A DNA stretch of 64,000 bases from Candidatus Homeothermus arabinoxylanisolvens (GCA_001689405.1 LUJO01000036.1:1-64000); one strand, 5' to 3'; positions 43,603 through 53,518 are shown, counted from the stretch's first letter. The notes: generated by a model not told the origin, from the letters alone. Numbers and translations: made by a program.

Positions 43603-44976
43603 ATGAGAGGACTGCTTGTTATTGCAGCCGTCGCGATACTTACGGCACTGGCCGTATCATGCAACGGAAAATCGGGAAAGCCGCAGGACGGCCATCAGTC
43701 CGGCGAACTGCCCGACACATTGCGTGTAGGCACATTGTATAGTCCTACCTCCTATTTTATATACAGAGAGGAGAAGATGGGCTACGACTATGACCTTATG
43801 ATGTCATTCGGCGCCGACAAAGGCATTGTCATTGACCTGCATGTGGCGCCGAGCCTTCCGGCTCTTATAGAGATGCTTGACTCGGGCGAAATAGACTTGG
43901 CCGCTTATGAGATACCTGTCACGGCCGAATTTCGCAAGCATATCATACCCTGCGGTATTGAAAACATAACCCATCAGGTGCTTGTACAGCCCAAGAGCAA
44001 GAACCGCATAACCGACGTTACCCAACTTGTCGGCAAAGAGGTGTATGTCGAGGAAGGCTCCAAGTATCAGCATAGGCTTAACAACCTTAATGACGAGATA
44101 GGCGGAGGCATCATAATACATACGGTCGATAAGGACACGCTTATCACCGAGGATCTGATAGAGATGGTCTCTACCGGCGAGATACCCCTTACAATAGTCG
44201 ACAGCGATGTGGCGCGGCTTAACCGTACCTATTACAACACACTTGACATCGGACTTGAAATCAGTTTCGAGCAAAGGTCATCATGGGGCGTACGCCACGA
44301 CATGCCGTGGCTGGCCGATACGATAAACGAGTGGTTCATTAAAAGCGAGCCGGCCCGGATACAGGCACGTTTGCTAAAACGCTATTTTGAGCTGAGCAAG
44401 GAGAGCCCGCAGTTCAACATAGACCTGTCAAAAGGCCGTATATCGCCCTACGACGAGCTGTTTAAGAAATATGCAAAAAAAATCGGCTGGGACTGGCGCC
44501 TTATAGCGTCGCAAGGTTATGCCGAAAGCCACTTCGACACGACAGTCGTGTCATGGGCCGGTGCACGCGGACTCATGCAGATCATGCCGCGTACGGCAAG
44601 AGCCTACGGATTGTCAGCCGACCGCATCACTAACCCGGAAGCCAACATAAAGGCCGCAGTAGACATAATCGGCGACCTTGACAAATCGCTGAAAAAGCAT
44701 GTCCCCGATTCTGTAGAGCGCCGGAAGTTTGTGATAGCGGCATATAATTCAGGCATAGCCCATGTATATGACGCGATAGCTCTTGCCGGCAAGTACGGCA
44801 AAGACGCCCGGGTCTGGAACGGAAACGTGGCCGATGCCATACTTATGAAAGCAAATCCCGAATATTACAATGACCCCGTATGTAAATACGGATATTTCCG
44901 AGGTAAGCAGACAACCGCTTATGTGACGAAAGTGATGGATTTTTATGAACGCTGCCGTAGGCAGATACCCCGTTGA
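43603..44976 (+). CDS. mltF: MltF-like lipoprotein: solute-binding domain plus lytic transglycosylase
   Basis: A 457-residue envelope enzyme. Lipoprotein signal with Cys20 in LAVSC. A periplasmic solute-binding (SBP_bac_3) domain spans about 35-270, followed by an SLT domain with catalytic Glu308 in GYAESHFD, then GARGLMQIMP and the YNSG motif. The SBP domain allosterically controls lysis in MltF. I start at ATG 43603; an upstream TTG overlapping the purM stop is less likely. A stand-alone paralogue of the sensor half is at 33605. Confidence 0.88.
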   Translation: MRGLLVIAAVAILTALAVSCNGKSGKPQDGHQSGELPDTLRVGTLYSPTSYFIYREEKMGYDYDLMMSFGADKGIVIDLHVAPSLPALIEMLDSGEIDLAAYEIPVTAEFRKHIIPCGIENITHQVLVQPKSKNRITDVTQLVGKEVYVEEGSKYQHRLNNLNDEIGGGIIIHTVDKDTLITEDLIEMVSTGEIPLTIVDSDVARLNRTYYNTLDIGLEISFEQRSSWGVRHDMPWLADTINEWFIKSEPARIQARLLKRYFELSKESPQFNIDLSKGRISPYDELFKKYAKKIGWDWRLIASQGYAESHFDTTVVSWAGARGLMQIMPRTARAYGLSADRITNPEANIKAAVDIIGDLDKSLKKHVPDSVERRKFVIAAYNSGIAHVYDAIALAGKYGKDARVWNGNVADAILMKANPEYYNDPVCKYGYFRGKQTTAYVTKVMDFYERCRRQIPR

Positions 44977-45012
44977 CATCAATTCCTTAATTAACATAAA
45001 TATATTACGATT

Positions 45013-45561
45013 ATGAAGAAAAAGTATCTTAGTGTGGCTGTAGTTCTGGCGTTGTGCGCATCAATGATTTCGACATCATGTATCGGCAGCTTTGCCCTGA
45101 CCAACAAACTGCTCGCATGGAACCAGACCGTAGGCAACAAGTTTGTGAACGAACTCGTATTTTTTGCTTTCTGGATCATACCCGTATATGAAATATCGGC
45201 ATTGGCCGATGTACTTGTCTGCAACAGCATAGAGTTCTGGAGCGGCAACAATCCCGTGGCCCAAGGCAAAAAGGTGATCGAGGGTCAGGACGGCCGTTAT
45301 CTTGTTGAGTGCGACAAGACCGGATATACGATAACAAGCGAGAACGATCAGAGCGTGGTCCGTCTTGACTTTGATGAAGCTGACCGTTCATGGAGTGTTT
45401 CGGTCAACGAAGGCGAAAGCTATAAGCTCATGACATTTGTTGACGACACTCATGTAAAAATGGTCACTCCCGACGGAAGCATGCAGGTTGTAGAACTGTC
45501 GCAGGCCGGTGTATACGCTTACCAGCAAATGGCCACCGACAGATATTATGCCGCCCGTTAA
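45013..45561 (+). CDS. DUF3332 family lipoprotein
   Basis: 182 residues with a lipoprotein signal (ISTSC, Cys near residue 23), a short helical membrane-proximal segment (NKFVNELVFFAFWIIPVYEI) and a beta-rich tail. Matches the pattern of DUF3332 proteins, common in Bacteroidetes; no function is known. 36 nt after the MltF-like gene and closed by a terminator, so a link to envelope maintenance is only positional. Confidence 0.8.
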   Translation: MKKKYLSVAVVLALCASMISTSCIGSFALTNKLLAWNQTVGNKFVNELVFFAFWIIPVYEISALADVLVCNSIEFWSGNNPVAQGKKVIEGQDGRYLVECDKTGYTITSENDQSVVRLDFDEADRSWSVSVNEGESYKLMTFVDDTHVKMVTPDGSMQVVELSQAGVYAYQQMATDRYYAAR

Positions 45562-45595
45562 AAAGCGGATATAACATTTTATAACCGTATCTTAT

Positions 45596-45638
45596 GCCTC
45601 TGACAGCATTTTTATGGCGTCAGAGGCTATTTTTATTT
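45596..45638 (+). terminator. Rho-independent terminator after DUF3332
   Basis: 9-bp stem GCCTCTGAC (45596-45604) / GTCAGAGGC (45619-45627), followed by a T-rich run. Confidence 0.88.
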
Positions 45639-45650
45639 AGACGAAAGCCG

Positions 45651-45658
45651 TAACTTTG
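45651..45658 (+). promoter_or_regulatory. Candidate -7 element of the M23 peptidase
   Basis: TAACTTTG, 25 nt before the ATG and directly after the terminator. No -33 match. Confidence 0.4.
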
Positions 45659-45683
45659 AATCCTCAAAATAACAGAATAACCG

Positions 45684-47360
45684 ATGAAACACTACAGATA
45701 CATATTAGCCGCTGCCGTACTTACGGCTTCTTCTGCGTTATGCAACGACAAGTTGCCGGAGCTGTCCAAACCCCTCAATATACCGCTGCTTTTAAGCGGA
45801 AACTTCGGCGAGTTGCGTAACAATCACTTCCATTCCGGGATAGACATCAAGACACAAGGACGCATAGGGCTGCCCGTATTCAGCGTCGACGACGGTTATG
45901 TATCACGTATAGTGGTATCGCCGTGGGGCTTCGGGCGTGCCGTTTATGTCACGCATCCGGCGTCGGGTCTCACGACAGTATACGGACATCTCGATTCCTT
46001 CTCACCCAAGATTGACAAGACCGTACGCAAAATGCAGTACGAGCGTGAGCAGTTCAGCATCGACACCGAGTTCAAGCCCGACGAACTGCCCGTAAAACGT
46101 GGCGAAGAGATAGGCAAGAGCGGCAACGCCGGATCATCGGGCGGTCCGCACCTGCATCTTGACGTACGCGACATGGCTACAGGCGAAGCGCTCGATCCGC
46201 TTACATACTTCCGTCGCCACATAACTGACAATGCAGCTCCCGAAGTCAGGGCGCTGGCCCTTTATCCGGTCAAGGGTTACGGAGCTGTTGACGGCTCTGA
46301 CCGGCCGGCGGTGCACACTCCGGCGGAGATAGGCAAGCCATACAGTGCGTGGGGGCGTGTAATTCCGGCTATAAAAGCATATGACCGCATGTCGGGCACA
46401 CATAATATATACGGCATAAAGCACATGACCCTGAAGGTTGACGGAAAGACGGTATATAATCGTACGATTGACCGCTTCAGCTTTGACAACACACGGGCCA
46501 TACATACTCTTGTAGACAACGACGGGGTTGTCAACCACGGCTCTTGGATGATGTGGACACTCGTACCCCCGTCGGCACCGCTGGACGGCATGGTCACTTC
46601 ATCTGACGGCGGCGTAATCGACATAAACGAAGAACGCGATTATAAGTGTGAATGGATACTTGCCGACGAGTACGGCAACACCCGCCGGGTGCCCTTTACG
46701 ATACAGGGACGCATAAGTGATATTGCAGAAGTCACCCCGACAGGCGACAGATTGGACTACAAAGGCCGCAATACTTACTCCGGCGACGGTATTAAAGTCG
46801 ATTTTCCGGCAGGGACGTTTTATTCCGACATAGACTTCGCTGTAGATAAAAGTGCGTCGGCTGAATATCTGACTCCGATATATCATGTGGGTGACCGCGC
46901 CGTACCGCTGTCAGGCAGTTATAACCTGACTGTCGATCTTCCTGACGACACGATAGAAGACAAATCGAAATACCTGATGGTACGGATCAACGGCAAGCGT
47001 GTGAGCCGCGTCGACAGCCGTTATGAGGACGGACGTGTCATCGGCACCCCGAGCGCTCTTGGCAATTTCGCAGTCACCACCGATACCAAAGCTCCCAAAA
47101 TACTGCCCGAGGCCCCGGCCCGCTGGAGTAAAACAGGCGTGATAAAAGTGAAAATCAGTGACAACCTAAGCGGCATAAGCACTTATCGCGGAGAGATCGA
47201 CGGCAAATTCGCGCTGTTTGAACTCGACGGAAAGACAGGCCGGCTGAGTTTCAGAATGGATGCCTCGCGATGGACTCGCAGCACAAAACACGACCTCGTC
47301 ATAACCGTAACCGACGCATGCGGCAATAGCGCGCGGCACGAGAGCAAGTTCACATGGTAA
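45684..47360 (+). CDS. M23 family metallopeptidase
   Basis: Exported peptidoglycan endopeptidase or EnvC-like activator. The signal peptide is MKHYRYILAAAVLTASSA. The LytM domain (roughly 45-165) has H50-xxx-D54 (HFHSGID), H102 (YGHL) and H156-L-H158 (GGPHLHLD), so all zinc ligands are present and activity is likely. The C-terminal 390 residues are beta-sandwich-like and unassigned. 558 residues, typical for the Bacteroidetes version. Confidence 0.9.
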   Translation: MKHYRYILAAAVLTASSALCNDKLPELSKPLNIPLLLSGNFGELRNNHFHSGIDIKTQGRIGLPVFSVDDGYVSRIVVSPWGFGRAVYVTHPASGLTTVYGHLDSFSPKIDKTVRKMQYEREQFSIDTEFKPDELPVKRGEEIGKSGNAGSSGGPHLHLDVRDMATGEALDPLTYFRRHITDNAAPEVRALALYPVKGYGAVDGSDRPAVHTPAEIGKPYSAWGRVIPAIKAYDRMSGTHNIYGIKHMTLKVDGKTVYNRTIDRFSFDNTRAIHTLVDNDGVVNHGSWMMWTLVPPSAPLDGMVTSSDGGVIDINEERDYKCEWILADEYGNTRRVPFTIQGRISDIAEVTPTGDRLDYKGRNTYSGDGIKVDFPAGTFYSDIDFAVDKSASAEYLTPIYHVGDRAVPLSGSYNLTVDLPDDTIEDKSKYLMVRINGKRVSRVDSRYEDGRVIGTPSALGNFAVTTDTKAPKILPEAPARWSKTGVIKVKISDNLSGISTYRGEIDGKFALFELDGKTGRLSFRMDASRWTRSTKHDLVITVTDACGNSARHESKFTW

Positions 47361-47427
47361 ATGGCCCTACATTCAGTTAACAACTTGAAAAATTTTAATA
47401 AACCGGCCAAATATATTAACAACCGGC

Positions 47428-47458
47428 TTGGTTTTGTAACTTCAATATGCTATCTTTG
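47428..47458 (+). promoter_or_regulatory. Predicted promoter of the phosphosugar mutase
   Basis: TTG (47428-47430), 20 nt, TATCTTTG (47451-47458); the ATG follows 35 nt later. Confidence 0.62.
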
Positions 47459-47493
47459 CCTATATAAATAACACCTAAAAACAACTGTCATAC

Positions 47494-49245
47494 ATGGAAA
47501 ATGAAGATTTGATGAAAGTAGTGACCGAGAAAGCCAACATGTGGTTAGGCGACGGTTACGATGACGCTACAAAAGCAGAAGTAAAACGGATGCTTGAAGC
47601 GGAAGACAAAACCGAGTTGATCGACTCATTTTACCGTGACCTTGAATTTGGAACAGGCGGTCTTCGCGGCATCATGGGTGCCGGCAGCAACCGCATGAAC
47701 AAATACACCGTAGGAGCCGCCACACAAGGCCTCGCCAACTATCTTAAGGTCGCTTTCAAGGATCTGCCCGAAATTTCGGTCGTTGTCGGCCATGACGTGC
47801 GCAACAACAGCCGTCTTTTTGCCGAGATAGTGGCTGACATATTCTCGGCCAACGGCATAAAGGTATATCTTTTCGACAGTTTCCGCCCCACTCCGGAACT
47901 CTCTTACGCCATACGCGAGCTCGGATGTCAGAGCGGTGTCAACATAACCGCATCGCACAATCCTAAAGAATATAACGGATACAAGGCATACTGGTCAGAC
48001 GGAGCACAGATTATCGCGCCTCATGATGTAAACATCATCGACTATGTAAACCGTATAAACGGAGTCGGCGAAATCAAATTTGAAGGCGACAAATCCAAAA
48101 TACAGATTATCGGTGAAGAAATCGACAATAAATTCCTTGCCGCCATCAAAGGTCTGCAGCTCAGCCCCGAGGCTGTGAAGCAGTATCATGACCTGAAAAT
48201 CATCTATACTCCTATACACGGTACCGGAGTGAAACTGATACCCGCGTCATTGCACAATTACGGTTTCACGAATATCATCAACGTGCCCGAGCAGGATGTG
48301 CCCAGCGGCGACTTCCCCACCGTGGAGTCCCCCAATCCGGAAGTACCGTCGGCTATGGCAATGGCTATCGAAAAAGCCAAGAAAGTCGACGCCGACCTCA
48401 TACTTGCTTCCGACCCCGATGCCGACCGCATAGGCTGTGTGCTTCGCGATGACAACGGCGAGTATGTGCTCATCAACGGCAATCAGATCGTGATGATACT
48501 GCTCAACTACATCATGACACGCAACAAGGAGCTCGGCCGCATCACCGGAAAAGAATACATTGTAAAGACCATCGTTACGACCGAGACTATAAAATCGATT
48601 GCCGACCAGAACGGCTTCAAGATGTATGACTGCTACACCGGCTTCAAATGGATTGCAGCCGTAATCCGCGACAACGAAGGAGTGGGCCGTTATCTTGGCG
48701 GTGGCGAGGAGAGCTACGGCTTCTTGGCTGAGGACTTCTGCCGCGACAAGGATGCCGTATCGGCTATCTCACTTATGGCCGAGGCTCTTGCTTGGGCCAA
48801 GACCAAGAACATGAACTTCCTGCAGATGCTTCAGGATATCTACATAAAGTACGGATACTCGCATGAAGCCGGCATATCACTCGTGCGCAAAGGCAAGACC
48901 GGTGCCGAAGAGATAGTGGCCATAATGAAGTCGTTCCGTGAGAACCCGCCCAAACAGCTTGCAGGAAGCGACGTGGTGACAGTCAAAGATTATGCCGACC
49001 TTAATATGAAAAATCTTAAGACAGGCGAAATCACCAAGATGGACATGCCCACTACCAGCAACGTACTGCAGTTCTTCACCGCCGACGGTACAAAAGTATC
49101 GATACGTCCTTCGGGAACAGAGCCCAAGATCAAGTTCTATGTCGAAGTCAAGGGCGTGATGAAAACCAATGCCGACTATGCGAAAGCCAACAACGAAGCC
49201 GACGCAAAAATCGAAGCTATCAAAAAGGATCTCGGTATCGACTGA
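47494..49245 (+). CDS. pgm: Phospho-sugar mutase (phosphoglucomutase/phosphomannomutase)
   Basis: Alpha-D-phosphohexomutase superfamily enzyme interconverting hexose 1- and 6-phosphates. Phospho-serine S154 lies in TASHNP, the metal loop is DPDADRIG, the sugar loop GGGEESYG and the phosphate loop RPSGTEPK. 583 residues, normal for this clade. Sugar specificity (glucose or mannose) is not decided by sequence. Monocistronic. Confidence 0.93.
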   Translation: MENEDLMKVVTEKANMWLGDGYDDATKAEVKRMLEAEDKTELIDSFYRDLEFGTGGLRGIMGAGSNRMNKYTVGAATQGLANYLKVAFKDLPEISVVVGHDVRNNSRLFAEIVADIFSANGIKVYLFDSFRPTPELSYAIRELGCQSGVNITASHNPKEYNGYKAYWSDGAQIIAPHDVNIIDYVNRINGVGEIKFEGDKSKIQIIGEEIDNKFLAAIKGLQLSPEAVKQYHDLKIIYTPIHGTGVKLIPASLHNYGFTNIINVPEQDVPSGDFPTVESPNPEVPSAMAMAIEKAKKVDADLILASDPDADRIGCVLRDDNGEYVLINGNQIVMILLNYIMTRNKELGRITGKEYIVKTIVTTETIKSIADQNGFKMYDCYTGFKWIAAVIRDNEGVGRYLGGGEESYGFLAEDFCRDKDAVSAISLMAEALAWAKTKNMNFLQMLQDIYIKYGYSHEAGISLVRKGKTGAEEIVAIMKSFRENPPKQLAGSDVVTVKDYADLNMKNLKTGEITKMDMPTTSNVLQFFTADGTKVSIRPSGTEPKIKFYVEVKGVMKTNADYAKANNEADAKIEAIKKDLGID

Positions 49246-49269
49246 TAAAGACAACATTACTATAAAAGC

Positions 49270-49300
49270 TTGCGGGCGGCTCGTTAAAAGTCGCCCGCAA
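49270..49300 (+). terminator. Stem-loop after the phosphosugar mutase
   Basis: TTGCGGGCG (49270-49278) pairs with CGCCCGCAA (49292-49300); a G-T and a C-G pair extend it inside. No T tract follows, so its use as a terminator is uncertain. Confidence 0.6.
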
Positions 49301-49317
49301 CTATATACATTTACGAC

Positions 49318-50001
49318 ATGGAAGTAGTCTACGAGGACAACCACCTTATCATAGTAAATAAAGCTCCCGGCGAAATAGTACAAGGCGACAAAACCGGCGA
49401 CCGGCCTCTTGTCGACGAACTTAAGCAGTGGCTCAAGGAGAAGTATGCGAAGCCCGGCAATGTATTCTGCGGAGTTGTACATCGCCTTGACCGTCCGGTA
49501 GGCGGACTTGTAGTCTTTGCCAAGACGTCAAAAGCGCTGTCGAGGATGAACGAGATGTTTCGCAACGGCGAAGTAAAAAAAACGTATTGGGCCATAACCC
49601 GCAACCGGCCTCCAAGAGCGGCCGACACACTCACCCACTACATAACCTCGACCGAGCGCAACAACAAGTCCTACGCTTCTGACACGGAGAAAAAAGGCTC
49701 ACAACGTGCCGTGCTGATGTATCGGCACATAGCTTCATCTGACCGCTATCATCTGCTTGAAGTAAATCTGCTCACAGGCCGCAAGCATCAGATAAGAGTA
49801 CAGCTATCCGCTATCGGATGTCCTATAAAAGGTGATCTTAAATATGGCGACAAGCGCAGCAATCCCGACGGCAGCATATCGCTTCTGTCGCACCGCATAG
49901 AATTCGTCCACCCCGTAAGCGGTAAACCGATAGACATAACCGCACCGTTGCCCGATGACAACCTGTGGAAAGCCGTGGCTGCCGATGTTCAGGGGCTATA
50001 G
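49318..50001 (+). CDS. RluA-family RNA pseudouridine synthase
   Basis: Pseudouridine synthase of the RluA branch. Catalytic Asp58 lies in VVHRLDRPVGG, with KTYWAI and GRKHQIRVQL motifs downstream. At 227 residues it lacks an N-terminal S4 domain, as in RluA/RluC-short forms; rRNA or tRNA target unknown. It overlaps the converging M18 gene by 6 nt. Confidence 0.9.
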   Translation: MEVVYEDNHLIIVNKAPGEIVQGDKTGDRPLVDELKQWLKEKYAKPGNVFCGVVHRLDRPVGGLVVFAKTSKALSRMNEMFRNGEVKKTYWAITRNRPPRAADTLTHYITSTERNNKSYASDTEKKGSQRAVLMYRHIASSDRYHLLEVNLLTGRKHQIRVQLSAIGCPIKGDLKYGDKRSNPDGSISLLSHRIEFVHPVSGKPIDITAPLPDDNLWKAVAADVQGL

Positions 50002-51303
50002 CTCGTAAAATCGGGTAAATGCCTTTATGATATACGCATGGTCGGCGCAGGAGGCCGTTTCGCGTACCGAGTGCATGGCCCACAAAGCCGCTCCCATATC
50101 AACCCCCCGCAAGTCAATCTGCGAGGTAAGTATATTGCCGAGTGTCGATCCTCCCGCCACATCGGAGTGATTGACAAAGTACTGGCACGGAACTCCGGCT
50201 TCGGCACATATCGTTTTGAACACTGCGGCAGAGTCGGCATCGGTCATATACTTGCAGTTGGCATTTATCTTTATCACGGGGCCTCCTCCAAGTACAGGAT
50301 GATTGGTCGGGTCCTGCTTCTCTATATAGTTGGGATGCACACCGTGGGCATTATCGGCCGAAATCATAAATGATTTTGCCACAGCTCTCAGATAGTCTTC
50401 CTCATTGCCGCCGAGGCTGTCGGTTATGCGCCGCAGTATATTCATCAGCACAGGCGACGCCGCACCCTGTTTTGTGCCTGAACCGGTCTCCTCATTGTCA
50501 AATATAGCCATAACACGTGTCATTGACTGCTCACCCTCCACATCTAGGAGCGCCGATACCGCGGCATGTACCATAGACAGGTCATCGAGGCGTCCCGAGG
50601 ATATAAACTCGTCATTCAACCCGAACCGGCAAGCCTTTGTAGTATCATACAGCGACAGGTCCATGTCAAGTATGTCGGCTACATCAATACCGAGCTGTTC
50701 CGCAACCATACGCATCACAAGTCCGTCCTTCTCCACGGCATCCTTCACAGCCCCTATGACGGGCAACATGTCTTTTTGTTTTGACAGAGGATTGCCTTCA
50801 TTTACCGCCCGGTTAAAGTGGATTGCCAAATGAGGTATGGAAAGCAACGGACGATCAAACTTTACAAGCCGGGTTACAGGATGTAAGGCATCATCCCCCT
50901 TCAGAAGCACCCGGCCGGCTATCGACAGCGGACGATCAAACCACGTATATAATATGGGGCCTCCATATACTTCCGTATTCAGTTTTATTATATTACCGTC
51001 GGTAAGCATCTCGGGATGCGGTTTGATTCTGAAGCCCGGAGAGTCACTATGAGCCGAAATTATTTTAAACCCGTCATTGGCAGAGCCGTTTCCCACTATA
51101 AAAGCGAATATGGCGGAGTCGTTTTTAGTCACATAATATTTGCCTCCCCTATCCAAATTCCAAGCAGAACTTTGCTCGACTGCCTTGAACCCGGCCTTGT
51201 CAAGCATCCGTTTAAGAGTATCGACGGCATAAAAATTACATACACTGTCATCTATAAACTGCATCAGCCCGTCAATAGCGGCATTATATTTATCCATAAT
51301 CAT
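49996..51303 (-). CDS. apeB: M18 family aminopeptidase
   Basis: Cytosolic zinc aminopeptidase of the aspartyl-aminopeptidase type. HSDSPGFRIKPHP near the N-terminus, DNEETGSGT in the centre and VNHSDVAGGSTLG near the end carry the expected metal-binding and catalytic residues. 435 residues, normal. The start is M1 or M3 (51303 or 51297). Its promoter is a full match to consensus. Confidence 0.92.
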   Translation of the reverse strand: MIMDKYNAAIDGLMQFIDDSVCNFYAVDTLKRMLDKAGFKAVEQSSAWNLDRGGKYYVTKNDSAIFAFIVGNGSANDGFKIISAHSDSPGFRIKPHPEMLTDGNIIKLNTEVYGGPILYTWFDRPLSIAGRVLLKGDDALHPVTRLVKFDRPLLSIPHLAIHFNRAVNEGNPLSKQKDMLPVIGAVKDAVEKDGLVMRMVAEQLGIDVADILDMDLSLYDTTKACRFGLNDEFISSGRLDDLSMVHAAVSALLDVEGEQSMTRVMAIFDNEETGSGTKQGAASPVLMNILRRITDSLGGNEEDYLRAVAKSFMISADNAHGVHPNYIEKQDPTNHPVLGGGPVIKINANCKYMTDADSAAVFKTICAEAGVPCQYFVNHSDVAGGSTLGNILTSQIDLRGVDMGAALWAMHSVRETASCADHAYIIKAFTRFYEL

Positions 51304-51326
51304 TTACAATTTTATTATTGATATCA

Positions 51327-51358
51327 CAAATATAAGAAACCTGACAGGTTTTTACAAA
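51327..51358 (-). promoter_or_regulatory. Predicted promoter of the M18 aminopeptidase
   Basis: Minus strand TTTG (51355-51358), 20 nt, TATATTTG (51327-51334), a full consensus match. It diverges from the ABC operon promoter. Confidence 0.75.
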
Positions 51359-51394
51359 ACGGCGACCTATTATTTTAAAAATATGAAAATATAT

Positions 51395-51425
51395 TTTGGT
51401 AATTCATGAATTAATATTACCTTCG
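51395..51425 (+). promoter_or_regulatory. Predicted promoter of the ABC/YtrA/MacAB operon
   Basis: TTTG (51395-51398), 19 nt, TACCTTCG (51418-51425), one base off the -7 consensus. Transcription would start within the 24-bp palindrome just downstream, about 20 nt before the first ATG. Confidence 0.55.
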
Positions 51426-51426
51426 C

Positions 51427-51450
51427 AGTGTACTAATCAACTAATACACT
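51427..51450. promoter_or_regulatory. 24-bp palindromic operator candidate for the YtrA-type repressor
   Basis: The arms AGTGTA and TACACT are perfect, and inner TA/TA pairs also match. 18 of 24 positions are symmetrical, and every mismatch is a transition. It covers the expected start of transcription. GntR regulators of the YtrA group bind long palindromes at the operons that encode them, so position and symmetry both fit the regulator at 53132. Confidence 0.7.
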
Positions 51451-51454
51451 CATT

Positions 51455-52306
51455 ATGCTTGAAATTGACAATATCACGTTCAATTATCCGAGACAGCGCG
51501 AAAATGTGCTCGAAGACTTTTCGCTCCGGCTGTCGCCCGGAGGAATATACGGGCTGCTCGGCCGAAACGGCGCCGGCAAATCCACATTATTATATATAAT
51601 ATGCGGATTACTCTTCCCGCAGAAAGGACGTGTGATTTATAGCGGGGCCGAAACACGGCGCAGGCTTCCCGACACGTTGGCCGACATATTCATCGTGCCC
51701 GAAGAGTTCACCTTGCCTGCCGTGTCGCTTAATCAGTATATAAAGATAAACTCCTCTTTCTATCCCAAGTTTTCGTTGGATGACATGCATCGCCACCTCT
51801 CCACCTTCGACATAGCCACCGACATAAACCTCGGAGCGCTCTCCATGGGACAGAAAAAGAAAGTGTACATGAGCTTTGCTCTTGCCTGCAACACATCGCT
51901 GCTACTCATGGACGAGCCTACCAACGGACTCGACATACCGGGCAAAAGCGCTTTCCGCCGATTCATCTGTTCATCATTGCGTGAAGACCAGACTATCATC
52001 ATCTCCACACATCAGGCAAGGGACATAGACTCGGTTCTTGACCATGTAATAATAATGGACAACCACAATGTGCTGTTCAATCATTCCGCGTTTGACATAA
52101 CCCGTGCATTGAAGTTCGCAACGACACAGGACCGCGACATCATTCAACGCGCCCTTTATGCACAGAATAACCCGTCGGGAGTCACGGTAGTGCTGCCCAA
52201 CAATGATGACGAAGACTCCCGGCTTGATCTTGAGGCACTGTTTAATTTCGCGCTTGAATCGCCCGGGCTTCTTAACAGACAATTTACTAACTTATTAGAC
52301 GACTGA
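51455..52306 (+). CDS. ABC transporter ATP-binding protein
   Basis: 283-residue ATPase of the CcmA/BcrA-like group. Walker A is GRNGAGKST (from residue 36). The signature is degenerate (LSMGQKKK instead of LSGGQ, about 128-135) but still workable. Walker B is LLLMDEP and the switch His lies in STHQ. The C-terminal 70 residues are an added polar domain. It forms a pair with the permease 5 nt downstream. The substrate is unknown; similar YtrA-linked systems answer cell-wall antibiotics. Confidence 0.9.
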   Translation: MLEIDNITFNYPRQRENVLEDFSLRLSPGGIYGLLGRNGAGKSTLLYIICGLLFPQKGRVIYSGAETRRRLPDTLADIFIVPEEFTLPAVSLNQYIKINSSFYPKFSLDDMHRHLSTFDIATDINLGALSMGQKKKVYMSFALACNTSLLLMDEPTNGLDIPGKSAFRRFICSSLREDQTIIISTHQARDIDSVLDHVIIMDNHNVLFNHSAFDITRALKFATTQDRDIIQRALYAQNNPSGVTVVLPNNDDEDSRLDLEALFNFALESPGLLNRQFTNLLDD

Positions 52307-52311
52307 CCAGT

Positions 52312-53115
52312 ATGTTTTCAATAACCCGTTTCGCCGATACATTTACCAAAGAACTGCGCGAAAACAAGCGCACCTTGTTGATGAGAGTATTCGTTATGAC
52401 CGGCATCATGTGTCTGTTTACTCTGTTTATAGTATTCCAGCGATATGAAAAGTACGGCACAGACCCTAACAGAACCGCAGACCCTTTATGGATCAGTATG
52501 CTCGGGCTATTTGTATGGTCGATAATCATATTCGGAGCTATCAGCGCCTCCAATCTGATGAAAGATATGAGCGACAAACAGAGCCGCCTTTCAACCATCA
52601 TGTATCCGGCCTCACAGTTGGAGAAGTACCTCGCACGATGGATTATATACATTCCGCTATTTCTTTTAACAGCATTGGCGGCATGTTTTCTTTCCGACCT
52701 GTTGCGTTATGTAATTTGCCGAAGCATCATCCCCGGCTCCGCAATAGCATTAAAACTGATAACTCCGTCAGAACTCACTGATTATATTGAACAATACGAA
52801 ATGTGGTCAGAGGTAAACGTATTCTGGATGGCAGTATTGTTTTCACAATCGCTTTTTGCGCTTGGCAGTATATTCTTCCAGAAACATCCGATGGCAAAGA
52901 CATTTATCGCGGTCATGCTCATAGCGACCGTCTACTACATCATCGGTTACGTGACATATAAGATATTCGATTCCGGGTACTGGTATAACTCCGGTATGAT
53001 TTCAGGCAAACCGTCCATGGGCCTGTTATGGTGCCTCGTCATAGCCGGATGTATCATTAATTATGCCCTCTCCTATTGGCGTTTCCGCGAAAGCGAGATA
53101 ATACAACGATGGTAA
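52312..53115 (+). CDS. ABC transporter permease (multi-helix membrane protein)
   Basis: 267 residues with about six hydrophobic helices. No FtsX-type signature. Partner of the ATPase at 51455 by adjacency, like ABC-2 permeases in which two short proteins form the channel. The next gene, a GntR regulator, is 16 nt on. Confidence 0.82.
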   Translation: MFSITRFADTFTKELRENKRTLLMRVFVMTGIMCLFTLFIVFQRYEKYGTDPNRTADPLWISMLGLFVWSIIIFGAISASNLMKDMSDKQSRLSTIMYPASQLEKYLARWIIYIPLFLLTALAACFLSDLLRYVICRSIIPGSAIALKLITPSELTDYIEQYEMWSEVNVFWMAVLFSQSLFALGSIFFQKHPMAKTFIAVMLIATVYYIIGYVTYKIFDSGYWYNSGMISGKPSMGLLWCLVIAGCIINYALSYWRFRESEIIQRW

Positions 53116-53131
53116 TTCTATAAAGTATACG

Positions 53132-53518
53132 ATGATATTTAAAGAAAACACCCGACCGATATATCTGCAGATTGCCGACCGCATATGCTACGACATTATG
53201 AGCGGCGTCTACAATCCGGATGACCGTATGCCATCGGTCAGAGAATATGCCGCATCGGTGGAGGTAAACGCCAATACCGTCATGAGGTCATATGAATATC
53301 TGTCGACACGCGACATCATATATAACCGCCGTGGCATAGGCTTTTTCGTAGCCACTGACGCGCGCAACGCCATTGTCAAAATGCGACGCGACACATTTTT
53401 AAACAACGATATAATCGATTTTTTCAAAGAATTGAAAATGCTCGGTATTGCCCCCGATGACCTGAAGTCGATGTATCAGGACTATTGTAACTCACAGTAT
53501 TTAACCGAAAAACAATGA
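53132..53518 (+). CDS. GntR-family transcriptional regulator, YtrA subfamily
   Basis: 128 residues. N-terminal winged helix (about 10-75: PIYLQIADRICYDIMSGVYNPDDRMPSVREYA as two pieces) and a short C-terminal dimerisation segment of about 50 residues without a ligand domain, which defines the YtrA group. It sits inside the transport operon it probably represses through the palindrome at 51427-51450. It overlaps the next gene by 4 nt. Confidence 0.92.
   Translation: MIFKENTRPIYLQIADRICYDIMSGVYNPDDRMPSVREYAASVEVNANTVMRSYEYLSTRDIIYNRRGIGFFVATDARNAIVKMRRDTFLNNDIIDFFKELKMLGIAPDDLKSMYQDYCNSQYLTEKQ

Noticed and set aside
47395..47430. Two AACCGGC copies before the phosphosugar mutase
   Set aside because: Short direct repeat in the spacer with no dyad symmetry; likely chance.
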